The notes under the pieces were generated by a model, which was not told where the DNA came from, ran no database searches, and saw only the letters and a program-made list of their open reading frames with translations. Both the position numbers and the translations under genes were made by a program. This document shows positions 1-6,341 of a stretch of 8,307 bases of DNA, one piece after another. How positions within the stretch are numbered: position 1 is the first letter of the stretch; each line of letters opens with the position of its first letter. Location of the stretch: assembly GCF_035762905.1 (NCBI RefSeq), contig NZ_DASUCC010000160.1:1-8307 (forward strand). The letters are read 5' to 3'. This stretch comes from DASYTH01 sp035762905 (GTDB lineage: Bacteria > Actinomycetota > Actinomycetes > Mycobacteriales > Pseudonocardiaceae).

Positions 1-1416
<1,416 letters not shown>

Positions 1417-1436
1417 TCGGCCGGACCAAGAGCAAA

Positions 1437-1481
1437 AGCGCCGAATGCCGCACCACCAACGGTGGTGCGGCATTCGGCGTT
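1437..1481. terminator. Bidirectional intrinsic terminator between groEL1 and whiB3
   Basis: Arms 1439-1457 (CGCCGAATGCCGCACCACC) and 1461-1479 are perfect reverse complements of 19 bp with a 3-nt AAC loop. The stem can extend by a G-U and an A-U pair. An AAAA run lies at 1434-1437 on the left and TTGTT follows on the right, so both transcripts would end with a short U-rich tract. The site sits between the groEL stop and the convergent whiB stop, as expected for a terminator serving both. Confidence 0.9.
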
Positions 1482-1491
1482 GTTCGGGCCG

Positions 1492-1794
1492 TTAGGTGAC
1501 GGCGGTGGCGAGCGCGCGCTTCTCGGTCTTGATGATCGCCTCGCGTTCGGACTCGGACAGGCCGCCCCACACCCCGTACGGCTCGTGCACGGCCAGCGCG
1601 TGCCGTCGGCACAGCTCCAGCACCGGGCAGGTCTGGCAGATGGCCTTGGCTTGGGCTTCTCGGCGCGCTCTGGCAGGTCCTCGCTCCCCGTCGGGATGGA
1701 AGAAGAACGCACTATCCATGCCACGGCAGGAGCCCTCCAGCTGCCAGTCCCACACATCCGCGTTGGGGCCTGGAAGCCTGCGGGTGTCCGCCAT
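1492..1794 (-). CDS. whiB3: WhiB-family iron-sulfur transcriptional regulator, WhiB3/WhiD class
   Basis: This 100-residue protein is expected to bind a [4Fe-4S] cluster and act as a redox- or NO-responsive partner of the principal sigma factor. The four cluster cysteines are C23, C53, C56 and C62, in the family spacing C-x29-C-x2-C-x5-C. The numbers match those I recall for M. tuberculosis WhiB3. The turn motif GVWGG is at 74-78, followed by the conserved LSESER segment and a basic tail. The N-terminal LPGPNADVWDWQLEGSCRG block is characteristic of the WhiB3/WhiD branch. A longer reading frame runs up to 1854, but ATG at 1794 is preferred because it has a GAGGAGG ribosome site and matches the family start. 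The gene converges on groEL1 and diverges from the MerR gene. WhiB3 controls redox and lipid metabolism in mycobacteria; WhiD is needed for spore maturation in Streptomyces. Which role applies here is not shown by the sequence. Confidence 0.95.
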   Translation of the reverse strand: MADTRRLPGPNADVWDWQLEGSCRGMDSAFFFHPDGERGPARARREAQAKAICQTCPVLELCRRHALAVHEPYGVWGGLSESEREAIIKTEKRALATAVT

Positions 1795-1802
1795 CGTGAC
1801 CG

Positions 1803-1809
1803 CCTCCTC
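1803..1809 (-). promoter_or_regulatory. Ribosome binding site of whiB3
   Basis: On the minus strand this reads GAGGAGG, 8 nt before ATG 1794. It decides the start over the longer frame that opens at 1854. Confidence 0.85.
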
Positions 1810-1853
1810 GTCGGTACAGCCGAGCGCGATTACTCCATTTGGAGCACTACCCA

Positions 1854-1882
1854 ACGCTAGAAGCGCGCCAATACTTGTTCAA
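1854..1882 (-). promoter_or_regulatory. Housekeeping (sigma-A/HrdB-type) promoter of whiB3
   Basis: On the minus strand the -35 box TTGAAC (1877-1882) and the -10 box TAGCGT (1854-1859) are separated by exactly 17 nt. Both agree with the actinobacterial principal-sigma pattern (TTGAC, then TAnnnT). The predicted RNA start is near 1847, giving a leader of about 50 nt before ATG 1794. Just downstream of the predicted start lies a dyad, CTCCAttTGGAG (1833-1844). A 9-bp repeat GTGATCAAC (1885-1893) sits directly upstream of the -35. Confidence 0.6.
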
Positions 1883-1884
1883 GG

Positions 1885-1960
1885 GTGATCAACTCATTGG
1901 CTGGGGAATTCAGCCGATCGGCAACCGGGGAGAAACGCAGCGTGATCAACCGTCCGGTTG
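1885..1960. promoter_or_regulatory. Candidate operator elements in the whiB3/merR divergent control region
   Basis: The region holds two direct copies of GTGATCAAC (1885-1893 and 1942-1950), each containing the palindrome TGATCA, 57 bp apart. The second copy runs into a perfect 14-bp dyad, CAACCG-tc-CGGTTG (1947-1960). A possible merR promoter follows on the plus strand: TTGCTG (1958-1963), 17 nt, GACGAT (1981-1986), with the dyad touching its -35. These are sequence patterns only; no binding protein is implied, though autoregulation by the neighbouring MerR protein would be natural. Confidence 0.35.
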
Positions 1961-2001
1961 CTGGACACGCGGCGTCACCCGACGATGGGGGCGTGCCGAC
2001 G

Positions 2002-3009
2002 ATGTCCCACCCCGCGAGTCTCGACGGCCGCGCCATTCTGGAGCCGACCCTGCCGGTCGCCGCCGTCGCGCGCCGGCTCGGCATCGCGCCCGCGACGCTG
2101 CGCACCTGGGACCGCCGGTACGGGATCGGGCCGAGCGGCCACACCACCGGCCGGCACCGGCGCTACGCCCCGGCCGACGTGGCCCGGCTCGAACTGATGC
2201 AGCGGGCACTGCTGCGCGGGGCCACGCCGGCCGAGGCCGCCGAGTACGCGCTGCGCGTCTCGCCGGCACCGGCCGTGGATGGCGTGCTCGCGCCGGAGCC
2301 GGTCGTGCTCGACGGGGCCGGCCCCGACCCGGAGGCGGCCGGTGTCCGTACGGTCCGGGCCGGCGGCCGGGTGCTGCGCCTGCCCGGCAAGTGCCCGTGG
2401 GCCCGCGGCCTCGGCCGGGCCGCGCTGGCCATGGACGCCACCTCGGCCCAACAACTGCTCGCCGACCTGATCGCGGCCAAGGGCGCGGAGACCGCCTGGA
2501 CCGAGGTGATCCGGCCGGTGCTCGCGGCGGTGGCCTGCCGGTGGGAGCAGTCCGGCGAGTACGTCGAGGTCGAGCACCTGGTCTACGAGTGCGTCCTTGC
2601 CGCCGTGATCGGGGCGACCCCGCTGGTCACCGCACCGCGCAACCCCCGCCCGGTGCTGCTGTGCTGCGTCCCCGACGAGCGGCACAGCCTGCCGCTCTAC
2701 GTGTTGCGGGCGGCGCTGGCCGGGCGGGGCATCGGCACCCAGATGCTCGGCGCCGCCCTGCCGGCCGACGCGCTGGCCTCCGCGGTGCGGCGGACCGCGC
2801 CGCTGGCCGTCGCGCTCTGGGCGCACCTGCCCCGGTACGCCTGGGCCACGGTGTTCGACGAGCTGCCGAGGACCCGCCAGCCGATCCGGCTGTTCGCCTG
2901 CGGCCCCGGGTGGTTCGCAACCGCCCTGCCGGACCGGGTCGAGCACCTTGACGACCTGCCCGGCGCGGTCGACCGGATCGAGGCGCTGCTCGGCGGGCGG
3001 CACGAGTGA
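2002..3009 (+). CDS. MerR-type HTH regulator fused to a cobalamin-binding-like domain (CarH/LitR-like architecture)
   Basis: The 335-residue product starts with a MerR winged HTH (about 16-85), including LPVAAVARRLGIAPATLRTW, RRYGIGPSGHTTGRHRRY and a long helix. After an acidic/Pro linker (about 86-125) comes a helical bundle (about 135-205) with W181-x9-E191-H192. This is the W-x9-EH signature of the adenosylcobalamin cap in CarH photoreceptors. A Rossmann-like B12 domain (about 217-332) follows. It keeps a His (H228 in DERHSLP) where the cobalt-ligating His of E-x-D-x-H-x-x-G should be, but has Pro for the Gly and lacks the usual SxL Ser (ALWAHL, 271-276). The late CGPGW loop resembles the GG turn. 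B12 binding is therefore plausible but unproven. ATG 2002 is chosen because the HTH begins soon after; GTG 1993 (possibly leaderless) and GTG 1942 (preceded by GGGGAGA) are alternatives. The stop overlaps the next gene. Confidence 0.8.
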   Translation: MSHPASLDGRAILEPTLPVAAVARRLGIAPATLRTWDRRYGIGPSGHTTGRHRRYAPADVARLELMQRALLRGATPAEAAEYALRVSPAPAVDGVLAPEPVVLDGAGPDPEAAGVRTVRAGGRVLRLPGKCPWARGLGRAALAMDATSAQQLLADLIAAKGAETAWTEVIRPVLAAVACRWEQSGEYVEVEHLVYECVLAAVIGATPLVTAPRNPRPVLLCCVPDERHSLPLYVLRAALAGRGIGTQMLGAALPADALASAVRRTAPLAVALWAHLPRYAWATVFDELPRTRQPIRLFACGPGWFATALPDRVEHLDDLPGAVDRIEALLGGRHE

Positions 3010-3884
3010 GCGAGTCCGCCGGCGAACCGTTAGGCACCGCCCCGGCCATGGACGCGTTGTCCGAGGCCGCGTTCGGCGACCGTCCCGACCTCGCCGTCAC
3101 CGCCGTTCCGGCCGATCCACGGTCCCGCTGGCTGGCCGCGGTCGTCCTCGGCGGGCAGGGCCGCTACGCCGCGGCCGCGACCCTGCTCGACGGACTGCGC
3201 GGTGCGGCGGATCCGGTCCTGGCCGCGCTGGCCGCCAGCACGCTCGCCTCGCACCGCCGCCAGCTCGGCGGGCACGGGGCCGCTCGACTGCTGGATGCCG
3301 CCGCGCTGCACCGGCTGGCCGCGGCGCCCGCCGCCGTCCCGGCGCAGGCCTGGTCCGACGTGCTGCTCGGGCTGGCCGCCGACGCGCTCGGGCACGGCCG
3401 GTTCACCGAGGCCGACCGGCTGCTGTCCCGGGCGCGGGCGCTCGGCGATCCCGGTTGGCGCGGGGCGATCCGGCTGGCCTGGGTGTCGGCCGAGGTTGCG
3501 CTCGGCCGTGGCCGGCCGGGGGCGGCGGTGCCGCACGCGGAGACCGCCGCCGGACTGGCCGGAGCCGCCGGATCGGTCCGGCACCGGATCAAGTCCGCGC
3601 TGGTCCTCGGCGCGGCGCTGGCCACCCGGAGCGACCCCGGAGACCGGAAGCGCGCTAACGGCCTACTCGCCGACGCCCGGCTGGCCGCTACCGACCTTGG
3701 ACTGCTGCCGTTAGTGTGGCCGTGCGCCCTGCTGTTGGCGGGCCTGGAGCCATCAGCGGCGGTGGTGCATCGGCGTCACGCCGCCGACGCTCTTCACACA
3801 GTGTTACGGCGTGCCGACCCCATCGGTCGGCGGCTCGCCGCATCCTCACCCTGGGTGCCCGATTTGTGTGCCCTGACCGGGTGA
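3006..3884 (+). CDS. Helical-repeat (TPR-like) protein of unknown function
   Basis: I do not recognise a named family. The 292-residue product is rich in Ala, Leu and Arg and is predicted soluble, with no signal peptide or membrane segment. It reads as successive helix pairs spaced like tetratricopeptide repeats: about 41-64 (RWLAAVVLGGQGRYAAAATL), 68-100, 115-146 (LGLAADALGHGRFTEADRLL), 154-185 and 193-230. The G-x-G-R-(Y/F)-x-x-A turn recurs, as between TPR helices A and B. GTG 3006 overlaps the TGA of the MerR-B12 gene in GTGA, so translation is probably coupled and the products may work together, for example as a partner or output adaptor. It occupies roughly the position of M. tuberculosis Rv3415c between whiB3 and sigD; homology to that protein is a guess from position. 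ATG 3048 is a weaker alternative start without a ribosome site. Confidence 0.8.
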   Translation: MSESAGEPLGTAPAMDALSEAAFGDRPDLAVTAVPADPRSRWLAAVVLGGQGRYAAAATLLDGLRGAADPVLAALAASTLASHRRQLGGHGAARLLDAAALHRLAAAPAAVPAQAWSDVLLGLAADALGHGRFTEADRLLSRARALGDPGWRGAIRLAWVSAEVALGRGRPGAAVPHAETAAGLAGAAGSVRHRIKSALVLGAALATRSDPGDRKRANGLLADARLAATDLGLLPLVWPCALLLAGLEPSAAVVHRRHAADALHTVLRRADPIGRRLAASSPWVPDLCALTG

Positions 3885-3940
3885 TTACGGCCGCTAGGAC
3901 AACTGGGCGAACTTCTTCGCAGATTTGCCACCAGATCGGG

Positions 3941-3968
3941 TCAAGGTTGCGCTCTCTGCGTCCGATAG
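3941..3968 (+). promoter_or_regulatory. Possible WhiG/sigma-28-type promoter before bldM
   Basis: TCAA (3941-3944), 16 nt, then TCCGATAG (3961-3968) resembles the motility/sporulation sigma consensus TAAA-N15-GCCGATAA: 3 of 4 and 6 of 8 bases match, with the spacer one longer. It lies about 40 nt before the bldM GTG, a suitable distance. No good TTGACA/TATAAT pair was seen in the 123-bp gap 3885-4007. The match is imperfect. Confidence 0.25.
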
Positions 3969-3996
3969 GTGAGTTGGAACGTCACTCGGCTGCAGG

Positions 3997-4002
3997 AAGG
4001 AG
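3997..4002 (+). promoter_or_regulatory. Ribosome binding site of bldM
   Basis: AAGGAG within AGGAAGGAG lies 5 nt before GTG 4008. It selects this start over the in-frame ATG-like codon at 3969, which has no such site and would add 13 residues before the receiver domain. Confidence 0.8.
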
Positions 4003-4007
4003 TCCCC

Positions 4008-4604
4008 GTGACGACGGTCTTGATCTGCGACGACAGACGCGGGGTGCGCGAGGGTCTCACTCGTGTCATGTCCGCTGTTCCCGGCGTCAGTCGCATCGAC
4101 TGTGTAGCGCACGGTGACGAGCTGCTCGCCCGATACTCCAGAGCTCCGGTCGATGTCGTGCTGGTCGGCACGCAGCGGGCGGTGCCAACCGGAGTTGAGG
4201 CGACCCGGCGGCTCGTATCGGCCAATCCGCAGGCCAATGTGATCGTCTTCGGCGCACCGGACGACGCGAGCAGCATCGCCGCGGCGATCGCCGGCGGTGC
4301 CCGTGGCTACCTGCGCTGGGACGCGTCCCGGCCGGAGCTGGTGGCCGCGCTCGCACACACCCTGGCCAGCACGTCGGTACCGGCGCCTCGGCAGCCGTCC
4401 GACCCTGGTGTCCAGCTCACCGACCGCGAGCTCCAGGTTCTGCGGGGCATGGCGATGGGCAAGAGCAACGGGCAGATCGGGCGCGAGCTCTACCTGTCCG
4501 AGGACACCGTGAAGACGCACGCCCGCCGCATGTTCCGCAAGCTCGGCGTGCGCGATCGGGCGCAGGCGGTTGCTCACGGCTTCCGCCGGGGACTCGTTTC
4601 CTAG
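4008..4604 (+). CDS. bldM: BldM-like orphan response regulator with degenerate receiver and LuxR/NarL HTH
   Basis: The 198-residue product has a CheY-like receiver (about 1-120) and a LuxR-type HTH (about 135-190). The HTH segment (LTDRELQVLRGMAMGKSNGQ, then the helix LSEDTVKTHARRMFRKLG and a GLV end) closely matches Streptomyces BldM as I recall it. The acidic pair D8-D9 is kept. The phospho-acceptor Asp, D54 in BldM, is Gly54 here (VVLVGTQRAVP), and the conserved Lys of the YLxK motif is Trp104 (YLRWDAS). The receiver therefore cannot be phosphorylated in the normal way. No histidine kinase gene adjoins it. In Streptomyces, BldM functions without D54 phosphorylation and pairs with WhiI to drive sporulation genes. 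This copy goes further by losing the residue. It probably works as a dimer, or a heterodimer with another regulator. Its position between whiB3 and sigD matches the whiD-bldM-sigD order of Streptomyces. Confidence 0.9.
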   Translation: MTTVLICDDRRGVREGLTRVMSAVPGVSRIDCVAHGDELLARYSRAPVDVVLVGTQRAVPTGVEATRRLVSANPQANVIVFGAPDDASSIAAAIAGGARGYLRWDASRPELVAALAHTLASTSVPAPRQPSDPGVQLTDRELQVLRGMAMGKSNGQIGRELYLSEDTVKTHARRMFRKLGVRDRAQAVAHGFRRGLVS

Positions 4605-4701
4605 GACGGCCTTGCGCGTGCGCCGTGTGCCTGCTGCACAATCTCCGCAGAACGCGGCGTTCGTCGCGCCCACCAACGCCGGGGCAGGTGGCAGGCGCAC
4701 C

Positions 4702-4730
4702 ATGAAGGGTCTTATCGAGCGGGGTACGGT
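4702..4730 (+). promoter_or_regulatory. Possible sigD promoter
   Basis: ATGAAG (4702-4707), 17 nt, TACGGT (4725-4730) is a loose principal-sigma match: TGA in the -35 and TAnnnT in the -10. The predicted RNA start is near 4737, which leaves a leader of about 80 nt. The -10 lies inside the left arm of the inverted repeat at 4722-4787. An ATG at 4702 opens the same frame as sigD, but it has no ribosome site. Confidence 0.3.
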
Positions 4731-4787
4731 AGACGACGGCGAGTCGGACGGGCGACTCCCGTCAGTAACGGCACATGAACCGTACCC
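4722..4787 (+). repeat. Nested inverted repeats upstream of sigD
   Basis: The outer pair GGGTACGGT (4722-4730) and ACCGTACCC (4779-4787) is a perfect 9-bp inverted repeat. It encloses a second hairpin at 4735-4763: GACGG (4735-4739), bulged C4740, GAGTCG (4741-4746), loop GACGGG, CGACTC (4753-4758), CCGTC (4759-4763). That makes 11 bp of stem with one bulge. It lies 28 nt before the chosen sigD ATG. It could be an RNA leader structure or a DNA operator around the promoter. The sequence does not decide between them. Confidence 0.6.
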
Positions 4788-4815
4788 ACACGTAACACCG
4801 AGGCTGCTCGCTGCG

Positions 4816-5388
4816 ATGACCACATCGGGGGACGGACTGGACGCTTCAGTAAGCGCCGCCGTCGAGGGCGACCCTCGGGCAATCGAGCGCGTGCTGGCGT
4901 CGATCCGACCCTTGGTGGTGCGGTACTGCCGCGCCCGAGTAGGCAGACACGAACGGAATTTCGCTTCGGCGGACGATGTCGCGCAGGAGGTGTGTCTCGC
5001 GGTGCTTACGGCACTGCCCGGCTACCGCGACCAGGGTCGGCCTTTCTTGGCATTCGTGTACGGCATCGCCGCACACAAGGTCGCGGACGCACATCGGGCG
5101 GCGGGACGTAACCGATCAGAGCCCGTCGCCGAAGTTCCAGATGGGCCGGAAACGGAAGCGGGTCCAGAGCAGCGCGCACTCCGCCAGGAACTCACCAGGC
5201 AGATGAGCGAACTGCTTCGGGTCCTTCCCGATAAGCAGCGTGAGATCGTATTGTTACGGGTGGTAGTCGGACTGTCTGCGGAGGAGACAGCGGAGGCGGT
5301 CGGCTCGACGCCCGGGGCCGTTCGTGTGGCGCAGCACCGAGCATTGGCCCGGTTACGCAAGTCGTTGTCCACGGAGGAGGTGGTCTGA
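4816..5388 (+). CDS. sigD: RNA polymerase sigma factor SigD (ECF/sigma-70 family)
   Basis: The 190-residue product is an alternative sigma factor that directs RNA polymerase to its own promoter set. Region 2 (about 18-98) contains SADDVAQEVCLAVLTALPGY and RPFLAFVYGIAAHKVADAHR, typical core-binding and -10 recognition segments. A variable linker (about 99-125) follows. Region 4 (about 128-183) holds LPDKQREIVLLRVVVGLSAE and TPGAVRVAQHRALARLR for -35 recognition. These blocks closely match M. tuberculosis SigD as I recall it. The frame is open upstream to 4570, but ATG 4816 (MTTSGDGLDASVSAAVEGD) aligns with a corresponding Met-start block in mycobacterial SigD. The ribosome site is weak (CCGAGG, about 12 nt away), so a start at ATG 4702 cannot be fully excluded. 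It is joined directly to rsdA and is probably sequestered by it. Confidence 0.93.
   Translation: MTTSGDGLDASVSAAVEGDPRAIERVLASIRPLVVRYCRARVGRHERNFASADDVAQEVCLAVLTALPGYRDQGRPFLAFVYGIAAHKVADAHRAAGRNRSEPVAEVPDGPETEAGPEQRALRQELTRQMSELLRVLPDKQREIVLLRVVVGLSAEETAEAVGSTPGAVRVAQHRALARLRKSLSTEEVV
5373..5380 (+). promoter_or_regulatory. Ribosome binding site of rsdA inside the sigD 3' end
   Basis: GGAGGAGG lies within the last sigD codons, 8 nt before GTG 5389. It supports translation of sigma factor and anti-sigma factor from one message and fixes the rsdA start directly after the sigD stop. Confidence 0.85.
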
Positions 5389-6339
5389 GTGGCGGATTTG
5401 CCGGAGCGTGAGCCAGCGAGCGACATCGAGTCCCTGCTGCGGACCGCCGGCGTGGTCGACCAGCCCGATCTCGACGACGCGATCGACTTCTCCCTGGTGC
5501 ACGCCGACGACGAGTTCCTCGACGCGCTCGGTGGCGGACAGCCCGACCCGGACGGCCGGTTCGCCGACGACCGGCTCGCGGCCCTGCTGCTGTCGTGGCG
5601 GCAGGACGTGGATGCCGAGCCGATCGCGAACCTGGTGGAGCCGAAGCTCGCCGTGGCCACCGTGCAGGCGGCGCGGACCCGGCAGCGACGCGGCCCCCGT
5701 CTGATCGCCCCCCTGGCTGCCGCGGCCGCGGTGCTCGCCATCGCGTTCGCCGGCATCGGGCTGGCCGCTCGCGGCGCCGAGCCCGGCGACACCCTGTGGG
5801 GCCTGGCCCGGGTGCTCTACTCCGACCACGCGCGTTCGGTCGAGGCCGCTCAGGCCGTCCGCTCCGACCTCAGCAAGGCCGAGAAGGCCTTGGAGAACGG
5901 ACAGGTGGCCGAGGCCAAGTCCATGCTCGACGAGGCAAGGGTCAACCTGCCGACGGTGTCCACCGAGGACGGCCAGGCCGACCTGAAGGCCCAACACGAC
6001 GCCCTGGTGGCCAAGCTGCCCGGCAACCCCGCGGACGAGGCCGTCCCGCCGCCCGCGGCATCGCCGGTGCCGAACCCGGGTTCCGGAATCTCCTCCAGCA
6101 CCACGACCACCACCGCACCGACGACCACGTCTCCGACCACCACGTCGCCGACGACCACCACGACGACCCCCACCACGACCACGAGCGACCCCGGCCGCAT
6201 TGAGACGGAGACCAGCTCTCCCGACGCCCCCAAGATCGACCCCAATGGCGACTCCGGCCGCGGCGCCGAGCATCCCCAGACCGAAAACGAGGCCGACCCC
6301 GACCCCGACCCCGTCCCGTTCACCGGCACCGCCCCCTGA
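5389..6339 (+). CDS. rsdA: Membrane anti-sigma-D factor RsdA
   Basis: The 316-residue product is the predicted partner that binds SigD and keeps it off RNA polymerase. The cytoplasmic N-terminus (about 1-103) includes DFSLVHADDEFLDALGGG (33-50), the SigD-binding block of RsdA proteins. A single membrane helix covers about 104-127, preceded by an Arg-rich stop (RTRQRRGPR), so the C-terminus should lie outside. The outer part begins with PGDTLWGLARVLY (132-144) and continues as helices to about 212; it resembles the PGD-containing domains of other actinobacterial anti-sigma proteins. The PGDTLW motif also recalls LysM, but the rest does not fit. A Thr/Pro/Ser tail (about 234-267, with runs such as PTTTSPTTTSP) and an acidic Asp-Pro end follow, probably disordered and wall-spanning. 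GTG 5389 directly follows the sigD stop with a strong ribosome site. Release of SigD by proteolysis is known for the mycobacterial pair; here it is inferred. Confidence 0.9.
   Translation: MADLPEREPASDIESLLRTAGVVDQPDLDDAIDFSLVHADDEFLDALGGGQPDPDGRFADDRLAALLLSWRQDVDAEPIANLVEPKLAVATVQAARTRQRRGPRLIAPLAAAAAVLAIAFAGIGLAARGAEPGDTLWGLARVLYSDHARSVEAAQAVRSDLSKAEKALENGQVAEAKSMLDEARVNLPTVSTEDGQADLKAQHDALVAKLPGNPADEAVPPPAASPVPNPGSGISSSTTTTTAPTTTSPTTTSPTTTTTTPTTTTSDPGRIETETSSPDAPKIDPNGDSGRGAEHPQTENEADPDPDPVPFTGTAP
6096..6188 (+). repeat. Low-complexity Thr-codon tract within rsdA
   Basis: A run of ACC/ACG codons broken by Pro and Ser codons encodes the Thr-rich tail of RsdA. It is simple-sequence DNA and a likely site of length variation between strains. 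It is in frame with rsdA and distinct from the 21-bp array that follows the gene. Confidence 0.75.
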
Positions 6340-6341
6340 CC

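Noticed and set aside
1975..3003. Minus-strand and other-frame long frames across the MerR-B12 gene
   Set aside because: They are shadows of a strongly coding GC-rich gene whose own frame shows clear HTH and B12-domain motifs.
3907..3920. GCGAA-cttc-TTCGC hairpin as a terminator of the MerR-B12 operon
   Set aside because: It has only 5 bp of stem and no following T-run, so it is too weak to call a terminator.
4650..4662. GAACGC-g-GCGTTC dyad as an SOS (LexA) box
   Set aside because: The actinobacterial LexA site needs GAAC-N4-GTTC; here the spacing is N5 and the flanking bases do not fit.
5776..5830. LysM domain in RsdA (PGDTLWGLA)
   Set aside because: Only the opening motif matches. The following helical sequence lacks the rest of the LysM pattern and fits anti-sigma extracellular domains better.
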